Positions 1-12,790 of a stretch of 64,000 nt of DNA are shown here, piece by piece. The notes under the pieces were generated by a model. The model was not told the origin of the DNA. It worked only from the letters and a program-made list of their open reading frames with translations, and searched no databases. The stretch comes from Patagioenas fasciata (lineage: Eukaryota > Chordata > Aves > Columbiformes > Columbidae): NCBI RefSeq assembly GCF_037038585.1, contig NC_092520.1:16313001-16377000 (forward strand), in the 5' to 3' direction. A program made the translations under genes and the position numbers. The first letter of the stretch is position 1. Every line of letters starts with the position of its first letter.

Positions 1-171
1 TTGGTTACAGAGTTGCACAAATTTGCAGACATGTAACTGCATGTAAAATATGTAATGGGTGCCATTCAGATAAAGAGTTTAGCATGGTTAGTGAGGGAAG
101 AGTGTGTTAGAGAGGCATGCAGGGGGAAATGCAATACTTTGAAACTACTGTAGTTCTCTTTTGTTCCACAG

Positions 172-220
172 CTCTTGTCAACCTCTGATATGCCTGTTGA
201 TGAAAATATGGATCCCCCAA
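172..220 (+). CDS. BIRC2: cIAP coding exon, linker before the UBA domain
   Basis: The exon follows a polypyrimidine tract and CACAG, and ends at CCAA|GTATGT. It reads [16 protein letters not shown] and leaves one base (A), completed by TT of the next exon to give Ile. The matching human segment is the linker between BIR3 and UBA. Confidence 0.85.
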
Positions 221-3200
221 GTATGTATATTAAAGCATGTTCTTAAACTTGTATTTTGCAAACTTAAGGACTTGCTATCCAAAGCTAATTTGTTTAATAA
301 GTCTTAGATTTTTCTTGGAAACAATAATATTATAAGGATTTTCTAACTAGCGATAGAAGTTAGGTGGTTTTGGCATTATATGGACAAACTTCAAGGAAGC
401 ACCTTTAAGAGTTCTGCTCTTTCATCTTCCCAATTTCCATATTAGCAGATCATATGAAGGTTTTTGGTTTTGAATATTTGGCATCTGCCGCATTTGTGGT
501 TTCTAGTTTTGTGGTTGGGTTAAACAAAACAAGTCGATTTGGCATTTGGTAAATTGACCTATGGTATTGAACTTGGCAGAACAGTTGCTAGAGGGTGTCG
601 TGACTACACAGTGATGCAACTCCACTTTTAGGCACATAGCTAGGTGAATGCTCTGAGTTGAGCAGTGCTGGTCAAGGAGAGGGTAGGACGAGCTGATGAA
701 GTGAAGTCTTTCTGAGCTCAGAAAGACACTTGGGGTGAGTGGGTTATGCTGTCATGGTCCCTGCTGGTTGAGGACAGTGAGTCAGAATCCCACGTGTCTG
801 TTGAATGGAAAATACTGATCAAGAGCTGGAACAGAGCAATTGTTTGTACTAGAAACTGTGAATTTTGATTTTCTTCCCTCCCCAAGACATTTTTCAAGGC
901 TGAAGTTAGAAATTACTAAGCTTAAAAAAAGCTGCTAAGACATAATGGAATTCTCTGTGGTTTCTCTAGATTATTCTAGATTTAGTGAAGGCCTGACATG
1001 GACTGAAGTTTTTAATGGATTCATTCCAATTGAATCTAAGTAACTGGCTTCTGTTTTTAAAACTACTACTTTTTTAAAAAGGTCTATTTAACCGTTGAAA
1101 CTTTTTAATGCTAGGTATTCATGTATATATATGCATGTGTGTAGGTAATGTCGATGTGTGTGCCCAACTTCTGAGTTGTATAGGTATTTGACTCATATTA
1201 TACATGGTGATTTTCCTCTTTGATTAGTTATCCGTTTTGAGCCTGGAGAGAGTCATTCAGAAGATGCAATCATGATGAACACGCCTGTGGTTAAAGCTGC
1301 CTTGGAGATGGGATTCAGTAGAAGGCTAATAAAGCAAACAGTGCAAAGTAAAATCTTGGCCACTGGAGAAAACTACAAGACTGTTAATGATCTTGTGGCT
1401 GATCTGCTAACTGCTGAAGATGAGAAGAGGGAAGAAGAGAAAGAGAGACAATTTGAAGAAGTGGCATCAGGTATGCATAAGGCGTGAATAAAAGCAGTGG
1501 TTTGTATTAGGTGTAGGTTTTATAATTGCTTTTATACACTTAGTGATTTAGTTTAATTGCTATGAGGTTCAGCTTCTGTAAAAGCATTGTCAGAATATCT
1601 ATAGAAGTAGCAGTCTGGGAATTGTTTAGTTCCCTTTCACAAACAGGTTCATACAGGTGTCAAGGGTTCGGAATCACTTGATTCTCCCCACAGGAACAAA
1701 GCCATATTTTTAAAATTTGTGTGCCTTCATATTGCTGTTAACAAAATAAACTGAACAAAAATACTTTATTTGGCACACTCTGGGTTTTTTCCATATTTGC
1801 CTGCTCTTTTAGCTACTTGAATCAGTGAGCCACCCTATCCACCTCCCAGAAGAGGCCATAAACTTTTACAAATTTAGATTCTGTAAGATGGCCAAAGATC
1901 TGCTTTTCTGTGTCTGACTCAACCATGTAGGTCAGCTATTTAACAGTGTTTATTTGATGTGTCTTTAACATTTCCTATTGTTTTAATACTGTGTAAAATT
2001 TGAAGCCTAAAACAATCCTATTTTTGAGTCTGTGAAGCAGTAAGGAAACTTCTCGATTATAAATTGAATGACGACTGCTTCTTCCCTACTTGTATGTTCT
2101 GTCAAAACATGGATTCAGCCATTGAATCTTAATGCAAATGACTTTTTGTTGTTGTTCATGATAGACTATTAAAAAAAAAAATAAATCTCCCAAGTCTGGT
2201 TGTGCTCTACTCCTGTTTTTCTTGCACATATTGTAGTTCTGTTGGACACTTCTTAGAAAAGCTTGATTCTGTCCACATTTCAGACACGATTTTGACCCCC
2301 ACTGACTAAAGTTAACCTGTTGGTTGTCAGCATTGGTGTTGTGCAGAGTCTTTGTTTTTTCTTTGCAGTTCTGCAGAGAACATAAGCATTGCTAGTGTGA
2401 AGTTAGACAAGATCCCCTCAGAAAATTAACCTAGAGATGGGAGCAGGAGGTTTCATTGGTGAAAAGGCTTCAGTGCAGAAGATGTTTATATTCTGGTTTT
2501 CTTGAGTCTGTTCTTTATGTGCATACCACTAAAACTTACTGAGGTCTTTATTAATGCTGTGTAGTAAGTGAATGTTTCAAGTAGAGTTTAAAGAATTAAT
2601 CGGTTGTTTTTAAGCACGAAAACTTGGAGTAGTTTATTCCTAACAAACGTCTAATCCTCTTTGCATTCCAGATGATTTGTCCTTAATCCGAAAGAATCGA
2701 ATGGCTTTATTCCAACGTTTAACATGTGTACTTCCAATCCTGGGGAGTTTACTATCTGCTAAAGTGATAACAGAACTGGAGCATGATGTTATTAAGCAAA
2801 AGACTCAGACACCATTGCAAGCAAGGGAGCTGATAGATACAGTTTTAGTGAAGGGAAATGAAGCAGCCAGCATATTCAGAAACTGTCTACGAGATTGTGA
2901 CCCTGTCCTGTACAAAGACTTATTTGGTATGTCTATTTTTTTTTTCTTAAAGGCTATAAATTTTTAGAAGTTTTAACCAGTGCTGTCATAGGAACCTAAA
3001 GATAAAAAAGAACTCAGATGCCATTTGAATATAGATCAGTCAAATGACTAGGATTTTTTTTGTCTTATTTTAGTGGAGAAGAACATGAAGTATGTTCCCA
3101 CAGAAGATGTTTCAGGTACCATAAACTCTGCCTTCTTACTCTAAAGGGTATTGTGGGACAAAAGGCTAACATCATAAAAAAGAAAATTAAGTTTGGTTAA

Positions 3201-4152
3201 GAAATAGGTTTTATGCTTTACTCTCTCCCTAATTCTGCTTTGGTAAGATGGACTTACCTGAAAAAGTTAAGTGCATGTGCAGACTTGCGAGCAAGTCTAT
3301 CAGCTGTGAACTGTATCCTCACATGTGCTTCACCATACGAGGCAGAGCTTTCTGGAGCTTGACAATTCAAGCACACACTGGATTTGATCCGGCCACAAGC
3401 TCTTACTCAGGCATTTGCTAAAGATTGGACAGTGAATAGTAGTTTAGCATTCCACAGCATCATCTCTACTTTTTCAGAGTGGGTTATAAGTGTCCTAAGG
3501 TCTAGCTTGACCTCATCAACAGCTGGGTAGATAAAAACTTGTCAGACATGAGATTGAGTTTACTCTGGTTCTCAGTTCTGTAGTTTAATATGTTAATAGA
3601 CTGCAGAAAAGTATACAAACCTGACTATAGCTTATTTGCAGCAGTCAGGCTGTGCTCTGTGCTTCCAATATCCAAGCAAGAAAAGTGCAGCATTTGCTAA
3701 AATGTAAACATTGGTTTGTCTTGAGGAACTGTAGTTGGCTTCCAATCTCTGAGCCGTTTGTAATCTCACAGAAGTGGAAAATACAGACTAGTGCCTTGCA
3801 TGCCACTTTCTGAGCTCTGGAAAATGTACTTATTTTCTCACTGCCAGCTATATTTAGTGAGTACAGATAGGGATATACAGGGTGAAATGGAACGTGGCTG
3901 TTTTCTAATTAGAATGCACACATTCAGGCATCTTTAAAAGTTAAATATTATTTTCCAGGTTTACCTATGGAAGAACAATTAAGAAGACTGCAAGAGGAAA
4001 GAACATGTAAAGTTTGCATGGACAAAGAAGTTTCTATTGTTTTTATTCCGTGTGGTCACTTAGTGGTATGCAAAGAATGTGCACCCTCCCTCAGAAAGTG
4101 CCCGATTTGCAGGGGGACAATAAAGGGCACAGTTCGTACATTTCTTTCGTAA
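172..4152 (+). CDS. BIRC2: Cellular inhibitor of apoptosis (cIAP, BIRC2/BIRC3 family), 3' half of gene
   Basis: This is the C-terminal part of a cIAP E3 ubiquitin ligase, which acts in the cytoplasm on RIPK1, NIK and TRAF-bound substrates in TNF and NF-kB signalling. Five coding exons are visible: 172-220, 1228-1470, 2672-2926, 3074-3115 and 3959-4152, all bounded by AG/GT and all in phase. In order they encode a linker, a UBA domain (motif [15 protein letters not shown]), a CARD (from [15 protein letters not shown] to YKDLF), a short spacer ([14 protein letters not shown]) and a C3HC4 RING ending in KGTVRTFLS. The BIR domains must lie upstream of the window. Residues match human BIRC2 at some sites and BIRC3 at others, so the paralogue name is uncertain. 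The chicken orthologue is the protein called ITA. The family assignment is very secure. Confidence 0.95.
1228..1470 (+). CDS. BIRC2: cIAP coding exon, UBA domain
   Basis: The acceptor is TTTGATTAG|TT and the donor is GCATCAG|GTATGC. The exon reads from [14 protein letters not shown] through the ubiquitin-associated domain ([16 protein letters not shown], then [16 protein letters not shown]) to the acidic helix [16 protein letters not shown]. The UBA binds polyubiquitin. An apparent stop at 1485-1487 lies in the following intron and is not used in the spliced message. Confidence 0.95.
2672..2926 (+). CDS. BIRC2: cIAP coding exon, CARD domain
   Basis: The acceptor is TTGCATTCCAG|AT and the donor is TTATTTG|GTATGT. 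The exon encodes the whole caspase-recruitment domain, including [16 protein letters not shown] and [19 protein letters not shown]. In cIAPs the CARD restrains RING dimerisation. Reading begins DDLSL, with the first Asp split across the splice. Confidence 0.95.
3074..3115 (+). CDS. BIRC2: cIAP coding exon, 42-nt CARD-RING spacer
   Basis: This micro-exon lies between TTATTTTAG and GTACCA. It encodes [14 protein letters not shown] in phase with both neighbours. The equivalent spacer is conserved in human BIRC2 (VDKNMKYIPTEDVS). Confidence 0.92.
3959..4152 (+). CDS. BIRC2: cIAP terminal coding exon, RING finger
   Basis: The acceptor is TTATTTTCCAG|GT and the stop is TAA at 4150-4152. After [16 protein letters not shown] comes the C3HC4 RING: CKVC, then [10 protein letters not shown], then CPIC. 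The protein ends KGTVRTFLS, identical to the end of mammalian cIAPs. The RING recruits E2 enzymes and mediates dimerisation. Confidence 0.97.
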
Positions 4153-4398
4153 AGAGGGAAACTTGCAAAATGTCTTTGTTTCTGTCATCATCTGACTGCT
4201 GAGGCTTAAGCCGGCAGTGTCTTAAGAATGGAAAATTGTGATGCAGAAGATGATTAATCCACTACCTAACACCATATGCTAGATTTTCCTTGCCAAAGAC
4301 TATTTCTGTTGATAAAACTAACTCAGTACTATGTTGAGGTTTTTGTAGTTTTCTAAGTAAGGAAAGCAGTTTCACTAGTATGCCCTTGTGTCACTTTG

Positions 4399-4404
4399 AA
4401 TAAA
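4399..4404 (+). terminator. Candidate cIAP poly(A) signal
   Basis: AATAAA lies about 250 nt past the stop codon, followed by a GT-rich stretch. A second AATAAA at 4801-4806 is an equally good alternative. cDNA ends would decide between them. Confidence 0.45.
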
Positions 4405-4800
4405 AAACTTTCTGGTTGAGTTACTAAAATGGAGCTTGGCATAACTCTTCTCATGAGTTTCCTCCATGTGGAAGTGAGGAAATACATTAAGATTGCTGTT
4501 TATTTATATTTAATATTAATTACCTTCAGCTACTATTTTGGTTTTGTTTTCGCTTTTTTGTGGAATTGAGAAGAGGCCAACTGTTGCAGGAACAGGAGGA
4601 CTTTTTTAAAGTTTTGTTTGTGTCTAGTTACTTGTGTAGTGTGTATTAATAATAGTCTATATGAAGACTGAATTAAAATATTTCTCAAGTGAGTGGTTGT
4701 TTACTCTGTTGCCATTGTTGCCTTTTCTCTGCAGACTGCAGTGACTGGAATTCTGTCTCCTCACAGAAGTTTGAGGTTGGTTGGTTGCCTACAAAAGTGC

Positions 4801-4806
4801 AATAAA
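4801..4806 (+). terminator. Alternative cIAP poly(A) signal
   Basis: This AATAAA, about 650 nt past the stop codon, is followed within 20 bases by GTGTGTCTCTC, a typical downstream GU-rich element. Confidence 0.45.
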
Positions 4807-6849
4807 ACTTAATTCTGTGTGTCTCTCATTCATTTTTTTTTTAACAGGGAAGTGAGCTTCTGTGCTGGTTCATGATTCCCTCTGGTAAAGTAGGGAACAT
4901 TAACATTATTTTAAAAACAAACCTCCAAAAAACCCATAACAGAATCTGATTCTTCCTTCTGTTTTGATTTTCTCAAAGGATAGAAATCCTGGCCAGGAAT
5001 GGTCCTCATGACCTTAGATGGTGCAGATGGAAGCCATACAGCAATACAGCTTTTATGCTAGGGTTTAAAATGTAAAAGCTACTCTTCTCTTTGGGACTTG
5101 TCGTGATTGTGCAATTGAATAGTAGGATCTTGCAGCTCCCTCTTGAGTCTTGTTTTGTAAACTGGTAGTCTAGGGACTCCTGTTTCCTTACTGGTTGACT
5201 CTCAGTTTATTCCTCTCAGCTTTGGATCCCTTGCATAGTAGATACCTCTCAGTCCTAAATGCTGACAGCAAAAAGATGGTTTTGTGGTGAGAATACCATT
5301 TCTTGAAGTTTCAGGTTGCAAATATTTGCAAGTTGTGTGCATATAACTGACTTTCATCACTTTACATGTGACTGTAGCTATACTACGTGAGTTATCTCTT
5401 CTCAGAAGAGAGCACCCTATGTGTGTTGGAGTGGCGAAGTGTACACATGCGAAAGAATAGCTTGTGACTTACCCTGTATAATGGTTGCCCCGTGTTTAGA
5501 GCAAAGCTTGTATTAAGTGGGGGAGATGTTTGTCCCTAGCAAGTAAATAGTCAGTCATACTTACAGGTGCTGTATGTTCCCTCTAAGTCTCTGAAGAAGC
5601 CTCTGGGTCTCCTGCTGCAGGTCACCTGCCATCTTGGGAAATCTGTCCACTGAGTTTGGAATTTAGACTGCATAGAATGAACAGCATGTTATATTTCCAG
5701 CAGAATTGCAGTTGCAACATTAGATCAAAGTTTTGACTAGCCAAGAAGGGCCAAAACATGTACTTTTATTTGTTATTTATGTGATTGAGGCTGATTTGTT
5801 TGCAGATTCAGGATGTTTGCAGTAGTAGTACTGATGGCTAAATTCAGTGAGCACAATTGTGCAAAAGAAGGTACATTCTAGTTACCATCTGTTTATCTTT
5901 GCCCTGTATCTCTGAGCAGCACCTCCTGGGCTGGAAGCCCTTTTGAAATAACTCTGGATATACTAATTTTGCAGAAGTCTTGCTTTGCTGTCTGGGGGGA
6001 TTGAGGGAGTCAGGGGAGGGGTGTCAGAATCTGGATTGGTTTGTTGGTAAACATATATAGTGAGAATTCAGCAATGCTGATGTTTGGTTTCATCCATTCT
6101 TTCACAATTTCTGCAACACTGTTCAATCCTGTGCATTAGCTGGTACCATAATCGCATTAATGTTTTGGTATATGTTCCTTGCAGTACATAGGATTCTTTA
6201 ACTGTAGATTGGCTTGCTGTAATTTTTTAAAATGTAGACTTTTGTCCAACTTTATTACATGTACATCTCTTCCCTTTAATTTTGATGTTTAAAATGTAAA
6301 TGTTTCACACATAGCATGTAGTTTTAACAACTTTGATTAGCATACTTCTGCTTTTATGATTTTGAAGGGTTTCGAAAGGCTCTTTTTTGTAACAACTTAA
6401 GAAGCTGTCAGAGATTATGAAAGCTTCTTAAGGAACAAAGTGCATGACTTGAAATTTGATGTTCAGACCCAGAAATTAGCAGTATTAGAACTAAATGTAT
6501 TTTCTACAGATAAGATCAATCTGCAGGGGAAGCTGGAGAGGTCAGGCTTACCTGAAGAGAGTGGCAGGTTAATGTGTAAGCCCTATTTCAGAATGGGGAA
6601 GAGGAGAGGGAAAACATAGTAGTGGGCAGGCTTTTTAAGCAATTACGTCTTTTTCTTTAGAACCATAGGGGGTTAGGATTTTTGAACATGGCAGTTAAAT
6701 TGGATGACAGGTTATACAGGGCTTTAGTGTCATTTGTCATGCCTGGGGATATCTTGGGAGCTGCAACACACCTTTCAGCCCTGGTTGGTGTTTTGAATGT
6801 CCTGGGCAACTTCAGACAACACTTGCTGCCTCCAGCTGGGCAATGCAAC
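4807..6849. other. Intergenic DNA, nothing recognised
   Basis: AT-rich DNA without a coding frame that resembles a known protein, and without clear repeat structure apart from short T and A runs. It may hold longer forms of the cIAP 3' UTR. Confidence 0.5.
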
Positions 6850-6910
6850 TCAGCCACTTTCTGATCTTTCAAAGTCCCCTCCAATCCCTAACATTCTGTG
6901 ATTCTGTGAA
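6850..6910 (+). mobile_element. CR1 3'-end fragment
   Basis: The segment has the typical CR1 3' terminus: a degenerate form of the GATCTTTAAAGGTCCCTTCC motif, then two tail units of the type ATTCTGTG at 6892-6908. The 5' edge is not clear and the copy may begin further upstream. Confidence 0.55.
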
Positions 6911-9759
6911 GTGGAAGAACTTGGTCTAGAAACTACTGGGTAAAATCTCTGACCTAGTTCTGGCAGGAAGCCTTGTCTCTGTTATGGCTTTCCACTACGC
7001 CCCACTATAGTGGTTATGGTTGCCCTCATCTATAATGCTGCACATGTGAGCAGTTACGCTCTCCTCAGTGCTATTTCAAGAAAGCTATAATATAATAAAA
7101 CTAGTTGTCTGTAGCACATGGCAAACAGAACCCTCGCAAAATGTTAAACCATGGAGAACATTGCCTGCGAAGCATTATATTTGGAGATCAAGTGACTTCT
7201 GTTACTTGTGAACCAGCTGACTGTGTTCACACTTTGTTCTTTGTCCACTTCCTTCTTTGAACGCATTTTCCAGAGCTCTGACTGGGTTAAACAGCATAAA
7301 CAGCCTCCCCACCCCCAGCTTCCTGCACAGCGCTGCTGATGCAGCAGCTCAGGTTCTCAGACGTCAGCGCTGCCCGGCTGCAGCTTGTCCAGACCCGGCA
7401 CAATGGGTGTGCACGGCCTCGGGGGTGTAGATCATGGGAACTTCGGTATCATTGCAGTTCAGTGTCAGCCTTGCTGTAAAATGACAACAGGAGGCAATGC
7501 TCCCAGCTTCTATGAATGAGCAATTTCTTCACTTGAAGGAAGTTTATCCCATCTACAAAGGATCTAACCTGGAGCAGTTGCAGTTTCTGGTACTGGTTTG
7601 AGATACTGCAAGATACTGGTGGCTTCCCAAGTAGCAGCTGTATGTTTACTGCAGCAAGTGCCATGAAGCTTTATTGTAATTATTTAGCAGTTTCCTGCCT
7701 GTTTTTTTTTTTTTTTTATGTGTGTTCCTTTTTTTAACTGAATGCGTCTCTTTCTCTTCTGTTTGCTTTTGAGCACTGACCAAGAACCCCAGTGCTCTTC
7801 AAACTGAAGATAGCGTGCAGTCCTGGCATCCACAAGTGATCGCACTGCCACCAGTCATTGTAACAGAGCAGTGTTCTTCTGTGAGTGGCCACTTATGAAA
7901 TATCTAAGAACTCTATTACCATGATATATAAGAAAAATCTTTATGTTACTGGTTTTTGTGACTGAGAGAGTTAGTGGTTGTTCAGTAACAGCATAGTGCC
8001 ACGCTATCAGAACTTGGTTCTTTGCTGTAATCCTCACAAGACACCAGGAGAAGCAAATGAAATTGTAAACAGTGAGTTAATCTGCCTTTAATTCTGGGCT
8101 GTGGCAACTGTCGTGTAGTGAGGCTGTGGTATGTGGTTTTGTGTTTAATGTTGCAGGTGGACTGAATTTGCAAATTTCAGTTTTCTCGCTGTTACTTATT
8201 CCTAAGGTGACCCACCTCAGGTATGTGAGGCCAGGCAGGAGATGAATTCTGAACACAAAAAGGTATTCTTTGTTCTATTGAACTACTTAACATGCAGCTG
8301 TTTGCTCTGGAGATTACTAGTGCAGGGAGCAAACTAAACTTAGATACTAAATCACCAGTCCTCTGTTTCTTTTTTTTTTTTTAATTGAGAGAGTGTTCAC
8401 AAGGATTACTGATGTCCCAGCCCAGCTTCCTCACTGATGGCTGCTGGCAGGGGGCCCTCTAAGCCTGAGAGTTTGGGGTATCGCATACACCCTGTGTAAG
8501 GAAGGGCAGAACTCCAGACAGCGGATCCTGCTGTGCTATTTTCAAAAAACAAACAGGTGAGGGGTTTTTTTTCCTCTTTGAAGAGATCAAAATATGCTGG
8601 AACACAGCAGGAAATTGTTTGCACAATGAGCAATGTCCTAGCAGTGGCCTTCACGTTAGTTTTGGCCTGCTGAAACCTTTTAGGGAAAAGCTGAAGAACT
8701 CGCCAAAGGTTTCTAAGCTCACGTGTTAGAGGGTGTAGACTTGGTCAGAACAAAACTATCTTTCTTTTGGATCCGTATAGCTTGACTTACTGATGCCCTA
8801 TTATTTTGGTAAATAGAGAAATGAAATATTCAGTACTTAGGGATTAAAGGATACTGAGTTGTGACTTGCCCAATGGATAGCTTCAATTGTAAGGGAAGAC
8901 TAAAGTCTTTAGAAAAGATTGTCTTACATGCAACAATCAAAAGAAGAAAGCACCCTATTTGCACAGACACTTGTTGCTTTTCTTTATGAATCCTGTCAGG
9001 GAAAGTTACACGGTTTTTCTTCCAGCACTTCAAAGCACTCATCACCTCAGTGCTGGCCAGGTATAACAACCATGGTTTCCAAACTGCTTTAAACTTGTTG
9101 TGGAGAAGGTCAGAACAAAAAGCAGACAAAACTTTGAGTTTTGAGAGTGAAAATGTATTTCCTTGTGATATTCTAAGAGGACACTTAGGCTCCAGAATTT
9201 GGAGTGCCTTTTATTCTTTCAGTTTTCAGAGTTCCTGAACTGGAGATTGGGAAGCATAGGGGTGAAAAAATTAATCATTCACCCTGTCTTCAAAGTAGTG
9301 TTTTTATAGTGAAGCCAACATGAACTTCTAATTCAAGCCAAAGCTTAGACACTGCAGGATCAAAACCAGGAACTGGCAGTCTGTGTGTCTGTGTTGGGTG
9401 CGAGAGCTGTCAAATGCAGATTCCTAAATTCATTTAACTTTCCTGTTGGTCATACACCCATCAGGATTCCTTCAGCATTGTCTAGAGAGCATGTTTGCAT
9501 TCTGCACAGGTCTGTCAGGTCTGTTCTCATTATGTCTGCTTCCGTATCACAGCTAAATTCTTAACCCCTTGAGTTATCTAGGCAATTTTCAGTCTCTGAT
9601 GCCATTCCACTTTGCTTTTGGCAATTTTGTCCTTTTTTTTTTTTTAAGGAATAGCAACACTTCTGGACTGCTTTTGAAGCCTTTGATGCAGGGCCCCATC
9701 AAACCAACTAAACTGGATGGGCTGTACTTTTGTACTAGAATACAGGCTAAACGGCAGTT
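6911..9759. other. Intergenic DNA, nothing recognised
   Basis: No exon or repeat family could be identified. A somewhat GC-richer patch lies at about 7290-7440, with no coding frame I recognise. Long T runs are present at 7700-7717 and 8370-8382. Confidence 0.5.
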
Positions 9760-10168
9760 GCATACAAGTCATATGAGGAACAGCTGAGGGACCTGGGGCT
9801 GTTCAGCCTGGAGAAAAGGAGGCTGAGGGGAGACCTTATCGCTGTCTACAACTACCTGAAAGGAGGTTGTACCAAGGAGGCGGTTGGTCTCTTCTCTCAA
9901 GTAACAAGTGATAGCATGAGAGGCAATGGGCTCAAGTTGTGCCAGGGGACATTTAGATTGGATATTAGGAAAAAATTTGTCACAGAAAAGGTTGTCAGGC
10001 ATTGGGACAGGCTGCCCAGGGAAGTGGTGGAGTCACCATCCCTGGAGGTGTTTAAAAGATGCATAGATGAGGATCTTAGGGAGGTGGTTTAGCACTAGAT
10101 TTAGGTTATGTTCAGACTTGATGACCTTGAGGGTCTCTTCCAACCAAAACAATCCTATGATTCTATAA
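9760..10168 (+). mobile_element. 5'-truncated CR1 retrotransposon
   Basis: Forward-strand CR1 copy covering the end of ORF2 and the 3' UTR. The DNA reads the family's [23 protein letters not shown]-type region (about 9800-9870), then the [13 protein letters not shown] segment, then GATGACCTTGAGGGTCTCTTCCA and the tail ATTCTAT. The N-terminal ORF2 is absent, as is usual for CR1. Confidence 0.87.
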
Positions 10169-10777
10169 AAAGGAAAGACCTTTGAGGCGGGAGGAAGACA
10201 GTGCTGCAGTCCTGACGTGTGGTCTTGTGGTTGATCTTGATGTGTTTGAAGGGCAAAAGTAACATTCATGGTATCTGACCTAAGGTACTTCTGTGCTGTA
10301 GCCATTGAGTGACTTCCCAGGCCTGCAGTACTAATGAAATAAATTTTAATATGAAGCACAAACCCATTGATTTTGTGGATTAAGTATAGGGGTTGTGCGA
10401 AAGAGCTGTAATAATCACTTGAATGCTGGTGATGGGCTTAAAACATGATACTATAAATGCAGTTCTGTGATGTGTCACCAGAGGGGTTCCTAAGCAAGAC
10501 AGAACTAGGGACTGCATTGCTCAGCCAACAGGAATAGAAAATACATGCAGTCCTGTTGAGTGGGTGAGCTATAAACAGTTGTATCATCTTTATAATGTTA
10601 ATAAATTCAGTCAAGGAACAGCTGACTGACTGTCACATAAGTATACCTATAGAAGGGGAGGAGATATTTATGCTAAAAATTTATTGCATAAAATGAATAT
10701 AAACAGATCATAAAATTATGATTGAATTTAGAAAAACTAGTCACCAAATAAGTGAGCGGGAAGAGACATTTATAAGG

Positions 10778-10997
10778 AAAGGATTATATTTAGGAAGAAT
10801 TTCTTTACAGAGAGGGTGGTCAAATGCTGCAACAGGCTGCTTAGAGAGGTGGTCAATGCCACAAGCCTGTTAACAGGCACTTGGACAATGCCTGTAACAA
10901 CATTTTTTAGCTTTTGGTCAGCCCTGAATCAGTCAGGCAGTTGGACTGGATGACCATTGTAGGTCCTTTCCAACTCTTCTATTCTACATTCTATTCC
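10778..10997 (+). mobile_element. Old, diverged CR1 3' fragment
   Basis: The start (ATTTAGGAAGAATTTCTTTA, then GAGAGGGTGGTCA) is the CR1 [10 protein letters not shown] region. The 3' end has GGACTGGATGACC and CCTTTCCAACTCTTCTATTC. Divergence is clearly higher than in the neighbouring copy at 9760, so the insertion is probably older. Confidence 0.62.
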
Positions 10998-12537
10998 CCA
11001 GAATTCAGTCTATGAGACAAAAGACCTGTTTCTGTCTTTTGCTCCTACTTCAGCTTTATACCTCATATTGGTATAAAATTGGGTAGAATCCTGTGGCAAA
11101 CTCTCAAATACTCTTTCCTTACAGAAACTAAAAGTGCCAGTTGTTATTTAGCATAATTTTGGAATGCTAAATTACTATTTCAGTTATTAATATAGCCAAC
11201 TCCTCTACATGTGCAGAACAGCTAAATTCAGGTCCACTCCTTGTTCCAATCCTGTACAGCGACCTCCAGGAATGAAGCCTAGATATGTATTTAGTGGTGG
11301 TACGATACACTGAAAAGCTGTCATGTTCATCCCTCTTCATATACGTGTAACTTAAAGCTGAGTTTTTCACTTACTGTTGGAAAGCAAATGTAAAGGTAAA
11401 CCTACAATTTATCAATTACACCTCACTTTTTCTAGTATCCAGACACCTGAAAGGAGGTCAGGTTTGCACTGACATCTCTGAAACCTTAAGCACCTAATGT
11501 TGCTTTATTGTGGTAACAACATTAGAAAATACATTACAACTGATTACAAATGCACTAGGTCTGGTATTCTAGCATTGAAAAGTAGATATAGTGAACACTT
11601 TTTATTCAATGGTTACGACTGTGTGAAAGGGTTGAGGGAATTATGAAACCTAATAAAATAAAAATCCATCTGAAATTGATATAGTAACTCCAAAGATTGA
11701 ATTTTATTTATTCATCTGTACAACAGAGGTGAGACAATCCCAATAATTGAGTTGCACTTAATTGTCTTAGAAATTAAGGAAGTAAGGGATTAACAAAGTA
11801 AAGAATTGCAATTCTATGAAAGTATTGTTTCCAAAGTCTTCAAGTCAAAACCAGAAGTTTTCTACAAAACAATGCATTTAAGAAAAATCACAAAAGTTAC
11901 TTCAAATCACTCCTCCTCCCCCGTACCTCAGTCTTAGCAAAAACAGAACAGCCCTGCTACCCCATTTCAGGTGCATGGCTGGTGCTATTAACAACTGTGC
12001 ATTTGCCATGGTTTGCTGGAGTCAGCTGTGCCTCAGACACAACAGTTTTACTGCTCCATGTGAAAAAGGAAAACATCCACGTGGGCATTTTAACATTGCA
12101 TGGCAGAACAAACTATTGCTCAACAAAGCAATTAACCCATGCCAGAGCTGCAGTCATTACCCCGATGCGTTGTTCCCCAGCCCTGACAGACCTGCCTGCC
12201 CTACGTGCAGTTCCCACTGTGACCTTCCTCAGCTGCCTCCACCTCCTGTCTGTGCCCTGAGTGACAGAATCGTGCCAGCAGCAACCAAGATGGTCAAGTC
12301 CCACCACCTCGACCCTTTTCACCATGGAGAGGTCTACAAGTGGAGCTGGAGGGGGGTGAAGATACAGGCCTGTATTTCTTGACCTTGATCCTTGCTATAG
12401 TTTTCCTTGCACCAGTGTAAACCAGTAGCTCATCTACGGAAGTCAGCAGGTTTACCTCAATGTAAACGCAGAAGTGATATGGGAGCAGCATCAACCATCT
12501 TGCACAGGACCCCCAGTGTATTTGGGCTTTAATAATG
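10998..12537 (-). other. Distal TMEM123 3' UTR or intergenic DNA
   Basis: No protein similarity is seen. Reverse-strand AATAAA hexamers occur at 11504-11509 and 11703-11712, so the TMEM123 message may run as far as 11.5 kb. This is inference from the hexamers only. Confidence 0.35.
11504..11509 (-). terminator. Candidate distal TMEM123 poly(A) signal
   Basis: On the reverse strand this reads AATAAAGCAACATTAGG, 2.35 kb past the TMEM123 stop codon. A nearer AATAAA at 12933-12938 would give a shorter 3' UTR. Confidence 0.35.
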
Positions 12538-12790
12538 AACTTGTTTCTGTTGGAAGGGACCTTAAAGTTCCAACCCCCCTGCCATGGGCAGGGACACCTT
12601 CCACTAGACCAGGCTGCCCAAAGCCCCATCCAGCCTGGCCTTGAACACTTCAGGGATGGGGCATCCACAGCTTCTCTGGGCAGCCTGTTCCAGTGCCTCA
12701 CCACCCTCATGGGGAAGAATTTCCTCCTTATATCTAATCTAAATCTACCCTCTTTCAGTTTAATCAAAAGGCCTTCTGAGAGATGCCCTT
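12538..12790 (-). mobile_element. CR1 3' fragment, reverse orientation
   Basis: The forward strand reads the complement of a CR1 3' end: GTTGGAAGGGACCTTAAAG near the 3' terminus, then CCTGCCATGGGCAGGGACACC, then CAGCCTGTTCCAGTGCCTCACCA-type sequence. The subfamily differs from the copies at 34.8, 47.3 and 52.4 kb. It lies in the probable TMEM123 3' UTR, in the same sense as that gene. Confidence 0.82.
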
